From: Paenibacillus silvae
GTDB taxonomy: Bacteria; Bacillota; Bacilli; Paenibacillales; Paenibacillaceae
Length of the DNA stretch: 64,000 nt
Direction of reading: 5' to 3'
Assembly (NCBI RefSeq): GCF_014639235.1
Contig: NZ_BMFU01000005.1
Coordinates: forward strand, 87,189-151,188
The notes under the pieces were generated by a model. It searched no databases and was not told the origin of the DNA. It saw only the letters and a list, made by a program, of their open reading frames with translations. The translations under genes were made by a program, and so were the position numbers. Below are positions 42,276 through 50,614 of this stretch, piece by piece (positions within the stretch are counted from its first letter, which is position 1; each line of letters opens with the position of its first letter).

Positions 42276-43514
42276 ATGAGAGTTCTGCTCGTTACGTATT
42301 GGGAGCTTACACATATGGGGGGCATCTGGACTTATATCAGGCAGCTCGCCGACAGACTCGCTTCCCTTGGTGTAGAAGTAGATATTATGGGCACCAACGG
42401 CGCAAGCAATGAAGTGTATATCCGCAACCTGAATCGTTCCTTTTCGAAAAACCTGGTGTGGCCTATGCTGCAAGCCAAGCTGAACCCCACCGATTTGCCT
42501 CAATTCACAGCAGATTCTCTGCTGGCCTATTACGAGTTGAACCGATATGCCTTCGAGATGGCTGCTGCCCATCTGGGGGTAGAGCACTATGATGTGATCC
42601 ATGCTCAGGACCCTGTTGCTGCCGTGGCGATTAAACGCATTTTGAAACGCAATATTCCGCTCGTCACCAGTTATCACGGAGCGTTAGCGCGTGAAGCCTT
42701 CTATGATGCGCAAACCTCCAACCCGCAGCTAACCTTGCTTGCCTATCTGCAATCCAAACGTGGACGTTATTTCCTGTCACTGGAGCAGCGAAGTGCGGCA
42801 CTGTCCGAGCTGATTCTGGTGTCGAGCCACTGGATCAAAAGCACACTCACCGATATAGGAGTGCCAGCATCCAAATTCAGACAGATTCCGTATGCCGTCG
42901 ATCTGCCAACCTATCGCAAAGCCGCCGCTGCCAGGTTCCCTCATCGCCCGCCTTCAGGTAAAAAGGTCATCGCTTTTACGGGAAGACTGGAGCATATTAA
43001 GGGTGTGCATGTACTGATCAAGGCACTGGCCAGCCTGAAAACGAAACGTTCAGATTGGGTCTGCTGGATCGCGGGAGAAGGCAGTCTGCTGGATGAATTG
43101 CGTGATCAGGCATCCGAAGCTTGCATCGCATCCGATATCGTATTCTGGGGCAAGCTGGACAACATTCCTGCCTTTCTGAAGCATGCTGATATTTACGTGC
43201 AGCCGAGCCTTCAGGATACACAGCCCTTCTCCGTCACCGAAGCACAGCTTGCAGGTGTGCCCGTCATAGTCAGCGGTACAGCAGGCATGCCTGAAATGGT
43301 CGAACCCGAACGCACAGGCTGGGTCGTGCCGCCACAGGATGCCGATTCACTAAGTGAGCTGTTAGAAGCGCTGCTTCAGGATCATGCAGCCCGCAAGGCG
43401 GTAGGGGCGGCAGCCAAAGCATGGGCTGAACAGCACCGTTCTTTGGAAGAAATGGGGCTACGTACGCTGCAAGTGTATGAGGAAGCTATCTATAGAGGAG
43501 GACTTTCGACATGA
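42276..43514 (+). CDS. GT4-type glycosyltransferase (CotSA-like)
   Basis: The ATG follows AAGGAGG at 5 bases, giving 412 residues. GT-B features are RVLLVTYWELTHMGGIWTYI at the N-terminus (glycine-rich acceptor loop), VIAFTGRLEHIKGVHVLIKA at the domain hinge, and SLQDTQPFSVTEAQLAGVPV with the nucleotide-sugar Glu. Proteins of this kind include the B. subtilis spore coat protein CotSA, though the match is at family level. Its stop overlaps a 56-residue gene (ATGA), so the two are translationally coupled. A sporulation-type -10 lies upstream. Confidence 0.88.
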   Translation: MRVLLVTYWELTHMGGIWTYIRQLADRLASLGVEVDIMGTNGASNEVYIRNLNRSFSKNLVWPMLQAKLNPTDLPQFTADSLLAYYELNRYAFEMAAAHLGVEHYDVIHAQDPVAAVAIKRILKRNIPLVTSYHGALAREAFYDAQTSNPQLTLLAYLQSKRGRYFLSLEQRSAALSELILVSSHWIKSTLTDIGVPASKFRQIPYAVDLPTYRKAAAARFPHRPPSGKKVIAFTGRLEHIKGVHVLIKALASLKTKRSDWVCWIAGEGSLLDELRDQASEACIASDIVFWGKLDNIPAFLKHADIYVQPSLQDTQPFSVTEAQLAGVPVIVSGTAGMPEMVEPERTGWVVPPQDADSLSELLEALLQDHAARKAVGAAAKAWAEQHRSLEEMGLRTLQVYEEAIYRGGLST

Positions 43515-43681
43515 CATTGCTGGTTCCAAGCGATCTGTACAACCGCTGGTTTTCCGTTCCGGTCCCGACGCCCCATATTGAGGTGGATTATGAGACGATG
43601 AACACACTCATGCAGAAGCTTCCGAAAGGGTATGTATTTCCCGATCCAGTATCCATGATTATTTTGAACGAAAACGAATAA
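43511..43681 (+). CDS. Small protein of 56 residues coupled to the GT4 gene
   Basis: The ATG overlaps the GT4 stop (ATGA) and follows GGAGG at 9 bases, so expression is well supported. The product begins MTLLVPSDLYNRWFSVPVPT and ends MIILNENE, with Trp and Pro in the first third. It has no membrane helix or signal. I do not recognise it. Coupling implies a product needed in step with the glycosyltransferase, perhaps a partner or chaperone. Confidence 0.65.
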   Translation: MTLLVPSDLYNRWFSVPVPTPHIEVDYETMNTLMQKLPKGYVFPDPVSMIILNENE

Positions 43682-43769
43682 AAGGTGAATGAAAGAAATC
43701 TCATCCTTTTCCAGTAAATATTATGTTATATTTTGGATAACAGATGTTTACATGAAAGGATGGGACAGC

Positions 43770-44162
43770 TTGAGATCGAAACGACTAATTGCTCTGGCGT
43801 TCTCCACAGTAGTCATAGTCACTGCATCAGCTTTTTACGTCACTGGGTTCGCATCGGATGGTTCCCATCATAATAAAACCGATGCTTCTGAAGAAGCTCA
43901 ATCGTTATATCCAGTGAATAAAGCTGGTGAAACTTATGGTAAACCTGTAGATCCGCTACATCCTCCCGATCTGCTGTTAGCACAAGGAACAGATGGCACA
44001 ATCGGTTACGTACGCTCATCTGAGTTAATCGGCGAGGACCCTGCAACACCTGAAGAAGCTGTTAAACGTCAGTTGACACTCAACCCGGACGGCCGAGCAA
44101 TCTCACTCTATGAACATGATGGAAAAACCGTCATAGGTGAATTCAAAGTGACTGGTCCATAA
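43770..44162 (+). CDS. Secreted or membrane-anchored protein of unknown function
   Basis: The TTG at 43770 lies about 7 bases after AAAGGATG, giving 130 residues; longer in-frame options at 43752 (ATG) and 43689 exist. A basic then hydrophobic N-terminus (MRSKRLIALAFSTVVIVTAS) acts as a signal or anchor. The mature part has a His/Asp/Ser-rich linker and a small domain (LLAQGTDGTIGYVRSSELIG, PATPEEAVKRQLTLNPDGRA). The GYVRSSEL...TPEEAVKRQ pattern is reminiscent of small secreted proteins in Bacillales, but I assign no function. Confidence 0.7.
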   Translation: MRSKRLIALAFSTVVIVTASAFYVTGFASDGSHHNKTDASEEAQSLYPVNKAGETYGKPVDPLHPPDLLLAQGTDGTIGYVRSSELIGEDPATPEEAVKRQLTLNPDGRAISLYEHDGKTVIGEFKVTGP

Positions 44163-44198
44163 CACTTCATCCCGGGAAGGGACCCCATTCTGGCAAAA

Positions 44199-44236
44199 CA
44201 AAAGAAGCCACAGATTGAATCTGCAGCTTCTTTTGT
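44199..44236. terminator. Bidirectional terminator between convergent genes
   Basis: ACAAAAGAAGC (44199-44209) and GCTTCTTTTGT (44226-44236) close a stem with inner CAGATT/TCTG pairs. T-runs exist on both strands. It lies between the 44162 stop on the plus strand and the 44280 stop on the minus strand. Confidence 0.8.
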
Positions 44237-44279
44237 CATGTTTAATTTATGTCTTATACTCTAATGTTATAGCTGTTCC

Positions 44280-44846
44280 TCAATCCGAGACCAACCTCGA
44301 ATACATATACAGATCATTAAAGGTGTCTCCTGATCCTGTTCCTGATCCTGCTTCTGCGCCAGTTCCTTCCCTCTCATAAGCTCTCAGCAATCCTTCCCTC
44401 GTGAATCCAAGCTTCTCCAGCAGCCTGATCGAATTCACGTTGCGAGGGTCAACTTTAGCTTCAATCCGGTTCAGCGCGAGCGAAGTAAAACCATGATCTA
44501 ACAGGGCAGAAACCGCCTCTGCCGCGTATCCCTTACCCCAATAAGCTCTGGCAAGATCGTATCCAATCTCCGCTCTGGCCTGTTCAAAATCAAGATAATT
44601 GTAACCGCAGGAGCCCATAATTGCACCTGACTCCTTCTCCATGATGGAGAAGCGTATAGCCTGCCTCTCCTGTGCAAGATCAGCGAGCATCCGTATCATC
44701 TTTACCGCTTGTTGTTCAGCTTTAAAAGGAGAAATGTTCATAAACCTGGCAACCTCTGGATCAGACCATACTTGGAGCAGGTCAGCAGCGTCGGATTCCT
44801 TCATTTGACGTAGATCTATCCGGTTCGTGTGTAATTCAGTAATCAA
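44280..44846 (-). CDS. GNAT-family N-acetyltransferase (RimJ/RimL type)
   Basis: The TTG at 44846 is 8 bases after GGAGG, giving 188 residues; an upstream TTG overlaps the site. The GNAT fold is clear: LRQMKESDAADLLQVWSDPE, GSCGYNYLDFEQARAEIGYD, and the acetyl-CoA loop LARAYWGKGYAAEAVSALLD. The line LNRIEAKVDPRNVNSIRLLE with KLGFTREGLLR is typical of ribosomal-protein and small-molecule acetylases. Substrate is unknown. The C-terminus has a Gly/Thr/Glu run (GTGAEAGSGTGSGD). It is probably monocistronic. Confidence 0.9.
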   Translation of the reverse strand: MITELHTNRIDLRQMKESDAADLLQVWSDPEVARFMNISPFKAEQQAVKMIRMLADLAQERQAIRFSIMEKESGAIMGSCGYNYLDFEQARAEIGYDLARAYWGKGYAAEAVSALLDHGFTSLALNRIEAKVDPRNVNSIRLLEKLGFTREGLLRAYEREGTGAEAGSGTGSGDTFNDLYMYSRLVSD

Positions 44847-44973
44847 TACGTTAACCTCCAATAGTTCATATTATCGTCGGGTCACTCCATATTGATATCT
44901 GCGCATAGTTCAGTCCCTTCTATGTACAAGTCACCGCTTAGTATAATGGAATTTGTTGATCCTTTCATGCTAT

Positions 44974-45029
44974 AAAAAAATGAGCGTCCACCCTTCAGCT
45001 TGTCAACCAAGCTTCACTGATGTTCGCTC
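44974..45029 (-). terminator. Terminator of the spore-glycan operon
   Basis: GAGCG (44982-44986) and CGCTC (45025-45029) close an outer stem around an inner TTCAGCTTG/CAAGCTTCA hairpin. On the minus strand the structure runs into seven T. It lies about 50 bp past the stop of the last GT2 gene and marks the end of the transcript that begins near 56.2 kb. Confidence 0.75.
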
Positions 45030-45076
45030 CCCTATACATCCACATCCGGTTCCTTTCTAAGAACGACGATTATTTA

Positions 45077-45793
45077 TCACTTCCAGTAACCACCGACTTG
45101 CCGAAGATTGAGCAGGATCGGGCGGTGCTTCTCCTGAACACGCTCCATCTCCGCAACCAGTTCCTTGAAATGACGTTTCGTTCCCATCGACTCGTGCAGC
45201 CGATAACACATGAGTGGCTCATTAAAATAAAACAGCTCATACAGCGGAAACAGCCTCAGCCACATCTCATAGTCATGCGTGTATCGAAAATCGGTGTCGA
45301 ACATTCCGAAGCGCTCAAATGCCTCCATCTTGACCATCACAGTGCATCCATTGATCGGACAACCTTCCATCAGCACCTGTAACATCTCCAGACGACTGCC
45401 CACCTCTGGCTGTACCGTATCGAGCCATTCACCGTGTTCATTCACATAATGGTACGCACCATGACAGAACGAAGCCTGGACTTCCAGCATGAACTGCAGC
45501 TGCTTTTCCACACGATTCAGCAGCATGACATCATCCGAGCTCAGCCAGACAAAATAGTCCCCTGTCGCCTGTTTAATACCTTCGTTGAGTGCTGTAGCTG
45601 TGCCCCCGTTCTCTTTGCGAATGTAATGAATCTGATCCATAAATGGCTGCAGCCGCTCTACATGCTTGGTGGAACCATCATCCACCACGATCACCTCAAT
45701 ATGGGGATACGTCTGGTGAAGAGCACTATGAACGGCCTGCTCGATATATGGGCAATTATAAAAAGGAATCACAATTGATACCTTCGGTTCCAT
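45077..45793 (-). CDS. GT2 family glycosyltransferase (last gene of the operon)
   Basis: The ATG at 45793 is 7 bases after GGGGAGG, giving 238 residues, the same length as the paralogue encoded next to it. Motifs are VSIVIPFYNCPYIEQAVHSA, VIVVDDGST, GTATALNEGIKQATGDYFVW with LSSDD (the DXD metal site), and YTHDYEMWLRLF (catalytic base region). A GT-A inverting transferase adding a sugar to a growing glycan is the expected role. The frame is open 32 codons upstream to a TTG (45889) without a good site. A separate RBS and ATG at 45911 lies in another frame and stops after 12 codons. Confidence 0.88.
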   Translation of the reverse strand: MEPKVSIVIPFYNCPYIEQAVHSALHQTYPHIEVIVVDDGSTKHVERLQPFMDQIHYIRKENGGTATALNEGIKQATGDYFVWLSSDDVMLLNRVEKQLQFMLEVQASFCHGAYHYVNEHGEWLDTVQPEVGSRLEMLQVLMEGCPINGCTVMVKMEAFERFGMFDTDFRYTHDYEMWLRLFPLYELFYFNEPLMCYRLHESMGTKRHFKELVAEMERVQEKHRPILLNLRQVGGYWK

Positions 45794-45995
45794 CCGAGCC
45801 TCCCCTTCCTGCACATATCTCTGCTGCGCAAACTGAAACTGATGCATCTCCTCCAGTATATGAAGGTTCAGATCAACAGTAGCGGGCAACTGCGGTAAGG
45901 TGAACGTACATTTTAACCTCCTGCTTCTCGCAAAAAGGCTGCGCCAAACAGGCCGTTAATCAGCACGCTGCGCGCCTTCATAACGGCCTCCCTCG

Positions 45996-46712
45996 CTACC
46001 CGCCAAGCGCAGCGATGCGCTGCAGCAGGGGTTCGCGATATCTGGACCAGACCATGGACGCTTCTCTGCCGATCGCGTCCGCATGACGGACCGACCCCAT
46101 CCCTCCATGCCAGCGATACGCCGTGAGCGGCTCATTTAGATACGGGAAGCGATGACCGTTAAGCAGCATGCGCAGCCAGAGATCCAGATCATGTGTATAA
46201 GGCAGCAGCTCATTAAACAGTCCCACGCCGCTAAACAGATCCTTACGAATCATGACCGTGCATCCGTTGACCGGATTACCGCCATTGAACCGGCGCAAAC
46301 AATCCAGTTCGGACATCGGCTCAGGACCGCCATGCATTTTGGTAACGTCCGAATGCTCATTGATATAGTGAAAATTCGTATGGGATACCAGCACATTTTC
46401 ACGCTGCATGAATTCAAGCTGGTAACGGATTTTGTCAGGGTAGAAGAAGTCATCCGAGCTCAGCCAGGCCACATAATCACCCGAGGCATGGCGAATACCG
46501 TGATTCAGCGCTGAAGCCGTGCCTCCGTTGCTTTTGCCAAGCACGTTGATGTGCGGCAAATAAGGCTGAAGCAGCTCCTCATGCCTTGTGGAGCCATCGT
46601 TAACAACAATAATCTCCACCTCGGCATACGTCTGATTCAATGCACTTTGAATAGCTTGTGGCACATACGGACAATTGTAGAACGGAATGACAATGGACAC
46701 ACGTGGATTCAT
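45996..46712 (-). CDS. GT2 family glycosyltransferase, paralogue of 45077-45793
   Basis: This 238-residue protein starts at an ATG after GGGAGG, overlapping the SDR gene stop by 4 bases. It shares the opening VSIVIPFYNCPY, the DDGST-equivalent VNDGSTRH, WLSSDDFF, NGCTVMIRKDLF and YTHDLDLWLRM with its neighbour, so the two are a tandem duplication that has diverged to under half identity by eye. Different donors or acceptors are likely. It has no membrane helix. Confidence 0.9.
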   Translation of the reverse strand: MNPRVSIVIPFYNCPYVPQAIQSALNQTYAEVEIIVVNDGSTRHEELLQPYLPHINVLGKSNGGTASALNHGIRHASGDYVAWLSSDDFFYPDKIRYQLEFMQRENVLVSHTNFHYINEHSDVTKMHGGPEPMSELDCLRRFNGGNPVNGCTVMIRKDLFSGVGLFNELLPYTHDLDLWLRMLLNGHRFPYLNEPLTAYRWHGGMGSVRHADAIGREASMVWSRYREPLLQRIAALGG

Positions 46713-47650
46713 TCGATTATCCTCCCTTGGCGGGCACGCACATCGCTCAGAATGTCCCGAAGCGAATCCTCAAATGCAATTTGCGGCTGCCAGCCCAGCC
46801 TGCGCAGCTCCGATAATTCCTCCTGCTTGCCCGCGCCGTCCGGACCGGAGGACGCACCATCCCAGCGCATCGGCACCTCTGCATCGGTCATAGACAACAG
46901 CAGCTCCGCAATCTCGCCAAGACTCCGCTCTACCCCGGACACTACCGGATATACCCTCCCGCTCGTGCCATGCAGAAGTAAAACGGCATACGCCCGAACG
47001 GCATCCCGCACATCCAGAAAATCACGGGTATTCTGCCGCCCGGATAGACGAAAGGCTTCCGTTTTGCCTGTCTGCTCACAGGCAACGACATGCCGGGCAA
47101 GCAGAGAACAGATGCCTGTGGACGGGCCCGCACCGATCAGATTGCCCGGCTCAGCCAGCATAATCTGCTGACCGAACAGGGACATCCAGGAGAGGGATAC
47201 CATCTCCTCCAGCGCTTTGCTCAGGCTGTATGGATGCGGCGGAGCCGGCACACGTCCCGGCTCCGGTGTATACTTGAGCCTTGAGCCAACAATGACCGTG
47301 CGGGCATCAGGACAGCTGCGGAGTGCGTCCAGCAGATATAACACTGCCATCACGTTGGTTTCAAGCACTAATAGCGGATCGGCCCAGGAATCCGGTACCG
47401 AGTTTTTGCCCGCAAGATGCAGCACATAGTCCGGCTGAACATGCTTGATCAGCTCTCTCACCTGATTTTTATCATTCAGATCACAGACGTGTATACCTAC
47501 CTTTTTATCAAAGGCATATACATCCGGCCTGCGCACAACAGCTGCAACGTCAGCACCGGCACCTTGAAAATAATGTACCGCATGCCGCCCCGTGAAACCG
47601 GAGGCACCCGTAATCAGCACCTTTTTACCCGTCAGCTCTGCTCCATCCAT
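46709..47650 (-). CDS. NAD-dependent sugar epimerase/dehydratase (extended SDR)
   Basis: The ATG follows AAGGAG and overlaps the upstream gene by 19 bp; 313 residues. The Rossmann motif is KKVLITGASGFTGRHAVHYF, then DYVLHLAGKNSVPDS and the catalytic YxxxK in HPYSLSKALEEM. The C-terminal part (SGRQNTRDFLDVRDAVRAYA) is typical of GDP-mannose 4,6-dehydratase or UDP-hexose epimerase-like SDRs. Its exact reaction cannot be read from the sequence. It follows the CapE/RmlD/WecB-like set, so it may supply a second activated sugar or modify the first. Confidence 0.85.
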   Translation of the reverse strand: MDGAELTGKKVLITGASGFTGRHAVHYFQGAGADVAAVVRRPDVYAFDKKVGIHVCDLNDKNQVRELIKHVQPDYVLHLAGKNSVPDSWADPLLVLETNVMAVLYLLDALRSCPDARTVIVGSRLKYTPEPGRVPAPPHPYSLSKALEEMVSLSWMSLFGQQIMLAEPGNLIGAGPSTGICSLLARHVVACEQTGKTEAFRLSGRQNTRDFLDVRDAVRAYAVLLLHGTSGRVYPVVSGVERSLGEIAELLLSMTDAEVPMRWDGASSGPDGAGKQEELSELRRLGWQPQIAFEDSLRDILSDVRARQGRIIE

Positions 47651-48459
47651 AATGCCAGCTCCTTCAGCATTGTTGAATAATCCGGCAGGTCTGTCTTCAC
47701 ATCCTCACGGGTAGATACCAGTGTGCGATCCTGTACTACACTGTCGTCCGGCACAATTGTCACATCCTGTTTATTCCAGACCTGCTGGAACAGGACAAGC
47801 AGATCATGCTTGCTGACTGGCACAGGATGAGCAAGATGAATCAGGCCGCTGACAGGAGAGTCCAGATAATGATCTACCCATTTGGCTAACTCAAGTGTTG
47901 TGACACCATTCCAGAATACACGAGTGTACCCCCCGACCTGGCCTTTGCTGGACATGAACCACTGCATCAGACCAATGCCGCCCTGCCGGATTTCAGGTCC
48001 AATAATGGACGTTCGGATCGTTAAATGTCCTTCATCCACCACCTCACCCAACGCTTTGGTGATAGCGTAGGAGGACGTTCCATCAGTTACGTCATGCTCC
48101 CGATATGCACCGCGATCTCCGCTAAACACACAGTCTGTACTGATATGAATCAGACGTGCGCCGAGGGAATCCGCTATGCGCCGTAGACGATGCGGCAGAA
48201 AACCGTTGATATGATAAGCTGCAATTTTATCCTTATCAGCGAAGCTGTTGAGCACACCAACCGCGTTAATGATTACGTCCGGGTGCACCGCTTCTACAAG
48301 CCTGTCGACCATGAAGCTGTCGTTCACATCCAGGATCAAGCCCTTAGGGTCTGTCACGTCCCGGGTGGTGTAGAAGACACTGTGCACACCTTGACGGCGG
48401 AAATAGTCGACCAGAATATGGCCGGCCATTCCGTTTCCCCCAAGAATCAGCAGCTTCAT
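47632..48459 (-). CDS. RmlD/CapF-like nucleotide-sugar 4-reductase
   Basis: This 275-residue protein begins MKLLILGGNGMAGHILVDYF (a nucleotide loop with GGNGMAG) and has HISTDCVFSGDRGAYREHDV and SSYAITKALGE, where YxxxK is the catalytic pair. It belongs to the RmlD-like reductases and lacks the cupin domain of Staphylococcus CapF. With the CapE-like and WecB-like genes directly upstream it completes the three-enzyme route from UDP-GlcNAc to UDP-L-FucNAc or UDP-L-QuiNAc. Which of the two depends on the stereochemistry of this reductase and cannot be read from sequence by eye. It overlaps the neighbouring genes on both sides. Confidence 0.85.
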   Translation of the reverse strand: MKLLILGGNGMAGHILVDYFRRQGVHSVFYTTRDVTDPKGLILDVNDSFMVDRLVEAVHPDVIINAVGVLNSFADKDKIAAYHINGFLPHRLRRIADSLGARLIHISTDCVFSGDRGAYREHDVTDGTSSYAITKALGEVVDEGHLTIRTSIIGPEIRQGGIGLMQWFMSSKGQVGGYTRVFWNGVTTLELAKWVDHYLDSPVSGLIHLAHPVPVSKHDLLVLFQQVWNKQDVTIVPDDSVVQDRTLVSTREDVKTDLPDYSTMLKELALWMEQS

Positions 48460-49442
48460 GACAGAAACCCTCCGCGTCTCAAAATTTCTCGAATTTCGTC
48501 TTTGGTCATGAGCTGATGCTCCGAGCTAAAGCTGCTGTATGGCACAGGCGGACAGTGTGTATAGTGCTCACGCAATCCCGGAATCCCGAGTGTAGGCAGG
48601 ATCACCAGATACTGCTCGTCATAGACAACGGTGGTCAAGCTTTCGAATTCGCTCATCAGAATTTCGTGAATTTTCTCGCCCGGACGAATCCCGCGCTCCA
48701 CAATGGCTACGTTCTCCACCCCGGAGTCCTCAATCAGCACTTCGGCCAGGTCAACGATTTTGCAGGTTGGCATCGTCATGACAAAGATTTCTCCGCCAAC
48801 GCTTTCCACCGAAGCCTTGAACAACAGAGTAATGGCATCCTTGAGCGTAAGGAAAAAGCGAGTCATGCCCATATCCGTAATGGATACCTGGCCTTTTTGG
48901 CGAATCTGGTTTTTGAACAGATGCACTACACTGCCGTTTGTGCCAAGCACATTGCCGCCACGCACCGTAACAAACTTGGTTTCACTGTGCAGCAGATTGG
49001 CATACACGATTAATTTCTCACCGATCGCCTTGGTCATGCCATAGAAATTCGAAGGATTCGCCGCTTTGTCGGTTGAAATGTAGATTACTTTTTTGACCTT
49101 GTTCTCGATCGCTGCTTCTATGACATTCTGTGTGCCGATCACGTTTGTTTTGAGAGCCTCATAGGGCTGATCTTCACATACCGGCACATGCTTGAGTGCA
49201 GCCAGATGAAACACATAGTCCACATGCTGGCAAGCCGCAGTCAAAGCATCCTTGTCACGGATATCTCCAATGCGGAACAGCAGGCGAGGGTCCTCGAACT
49301 CACGGCTCATGGCTACCTGGCTGGACTCGTTGCGGGAGTAAACGATGATTTCCTTGGGCTGCTGGGGCAGCAGTTGAGCGACAAGCTCATACCCCCATGA
49401 TCCCGTACCGCCAGTCACGAGTATACGCTTATTTTCAAACAT
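48456..49442 (-). CDS. UDP-GlcNAc 4,6-dehydratase/epimerase (CapE/FnlA type)
   Basis: The ATG at 49442 is 8 bases after GGAGGG, giving 328 residues. The N-terminus is NKRILVTGGTGSWGYELVAQ; later come FHLAALKHVPVCEDQPYEAL and STDKAANPSNFYGMTK, with YxxxK. The protein matches the soluble CapE/WbjB/FnlA group, which dehydrates UDP-GlcNAc and inverts C5 (and C3) to give UDP-linked 4-keto-6-deoxy-L-hexosamines. The next gene product reduces the 4-keto group and the previous one epimerises C2. The gene overlaps wecB by 8 bp and the reductase gene by 4 bp. Confidence 0.9.
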   Translation of the reverse strand: MFENKRILVTGGTGSWGYELVAQLLPQQPKEIIVYSRNESSQVAMSREFEDPRLLFRIGDIRDKDALTAACQHVDYVFHLAALKHVPVCEDQPYEALKTNVIGTQNVIEAAIENKVKKVIYISTDKAANPSNFYGMTKAIGEKLIVYANLLHSETKFVTVRGGNVLGTNGSVVHLFKNQIRQKGQVSITDMGMTRFFLTLKDAITLLFKASVESVGGEIFVMTMPTCKIVDLAEVLIEDSGVENVAIVERGIRPGEKIHEILMSEFESLTTVVYDEQYLVILPTLGIPGLREHYTHCPPVPYSSFSSEHQLMTKDEIREILRRGGFLS

Positions 49443-50526
49443 GCATTTTCCCTCCAAGCAGAAATTTAACCACTTTACTGGATACATCTGTTGCCTTGTA
49501 ACCCTGCGGACAATCCCAGTCATTCGGCAGCTTGATCATCACGTTTACACAGTCCGCAATTCGTGCCGCATCCAGACCAGACACCACGTTGCTGCCGCAG
49601 TCCACCGTTTCGGGACGCTCGGTCGTTCGGCGCATCGTCACCGTAGGCACACCCATGATGCAGCATTCCTCCTGCACCGTTCCGCTGTCGGTAAGTGCAC
49701 AGCACGCATGGCGTTCAAGCATCACAAAATCGAAAAATCCAAACGGCTCGTGGAATTCCACGAGCGGATGCATCTCCAGCTGCAGATGCTCCGAGATTCG
49801 AATTGCCGTCCGTGGATGAATGCTGCAAATAACACGCAGTCCATGCTCCTCCGCCACCTGATTGAGCCCTTTCATAATCTCCAGCAGATGAGGGGGGTGA
49901 TCCACATTTTCAGCGCGATGGGCCGTAACCAGAAAATATTGACCAGACTTCAGCTTGAGCTTTTTCAAAATTTTGCTGGCATTGACCTGATCGCTGTAGT
50001 GCTGCATCACCTCATAGATTGGATTGCCCGTCAGCACAATCCGGCGGCTGGGCACACCCTCGCTGACGAGATGTTTCTTGCTCTGCTCGGTGTACGGCAT
50101 ATTTATAGTCGAGATCGCATCAATAACGCGGCGATTTTTCTCCTCCGGCACATCCAGATCGAAGCAGCGATTGCCTGCCTCCATATGAATAACAGGAATC
50201 CCCATTCGCTCAGCGAGTACAGCACAGAGAGCACTGTTCGTGTCTCCGAGCAGGAGCAGCTTGTCGGGCTGCTCCTGCTGGATCAGGTCCTCCATCTGCG
50301 TAAACATGGAGGACAGCTGCCGCCCCAATGAGGCGGCCTCATCCTGCAGCACGTAATCCGGGGCGCGCAGACCCATTTCTTTGAAAAAAAGACCGCTGAG
50401 ACTTTCAGTGAAGTTCTGTCCCGTGTGGACCAGAATATGTTTGGACGCGTACTGGTCCAGCTTGGAGATGATCAGGCTGAGCCGAATAATTTCAGGTCTC
50501 GTACCCAACACGGTCATGATCTTCAT
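49435..50526 (-). CDS. UDP-GlcNAc 2-epimerase family enzyme (WecB/CapG/FnlC type)
   Basis: An ATG at 50526 gives 363 residues (MKIMTVLGTRPEIIRLSLII); an ATG two codons upstream is equally possible. Family residues are visible in LLLGDTNSALCAVLAERMGI, VIHMEAGNRCFDLDVPEEKN, LVTAHRAENVDHP and ALTDSGTVQEECCIMGVPTV. Together with the CapE- and RmlD-like proteins it most likely epimerises C2 to yield UDP-L-FucNAc or UDP-L-QuiNAc, rather than making ManNAc. It is the first enzyme gene of the sugar-nucleotide set in the operon. Confidence 0.9.
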   Translation of the reverse strand: MKIMTVLGTRPEIIRLSLIISKLDQYASKHILVHTGQNFTESLSGLFFKEMGLRAPDYVLQDEAASLGRQLSSMFTQMEDLIQQEQPDKLLLLGDTNSALCAVLAERMGIPVIHMEAGNRCFDLDVPEEKNRRVIDAISTINMPYTEQSKKHLVSEGVPSRRIVLTGNPIYEVMQHYSDQVNASKILKKLKLKSGQYFLVTAHRAENVDHPPHLLEIMKGLNQVAEEHGLRVICSIHPRTAIRISEHLQLEMHPLVEFHEPFGFFDFVMLERHACCALTDSGTVQEECCIMGVPTVTMRRTTERPETVDCGSNVVSGLDAARIADCVNVMIKLPNDWDCPQGYKATDVSSKVVKFLLGGKMHV

Positions 50527-50614
50527 CGTCATCCCTGCCTTCTATCGTGTTTTGGGAACCCCTTTTCCTATCGTCTTTTTGTTTTTTTCTAACGTGTATT
50601 GGAAACCCCGGCCT

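Noticed and set aside
45889..45911. Strong ribosome site and ATG at 45911 as the start of the last GT2 gene
   Set aside because: The ATG is in a different frame and stops after 12 codons. The ATG at 45793 has its own good site and matches the paralogue length.
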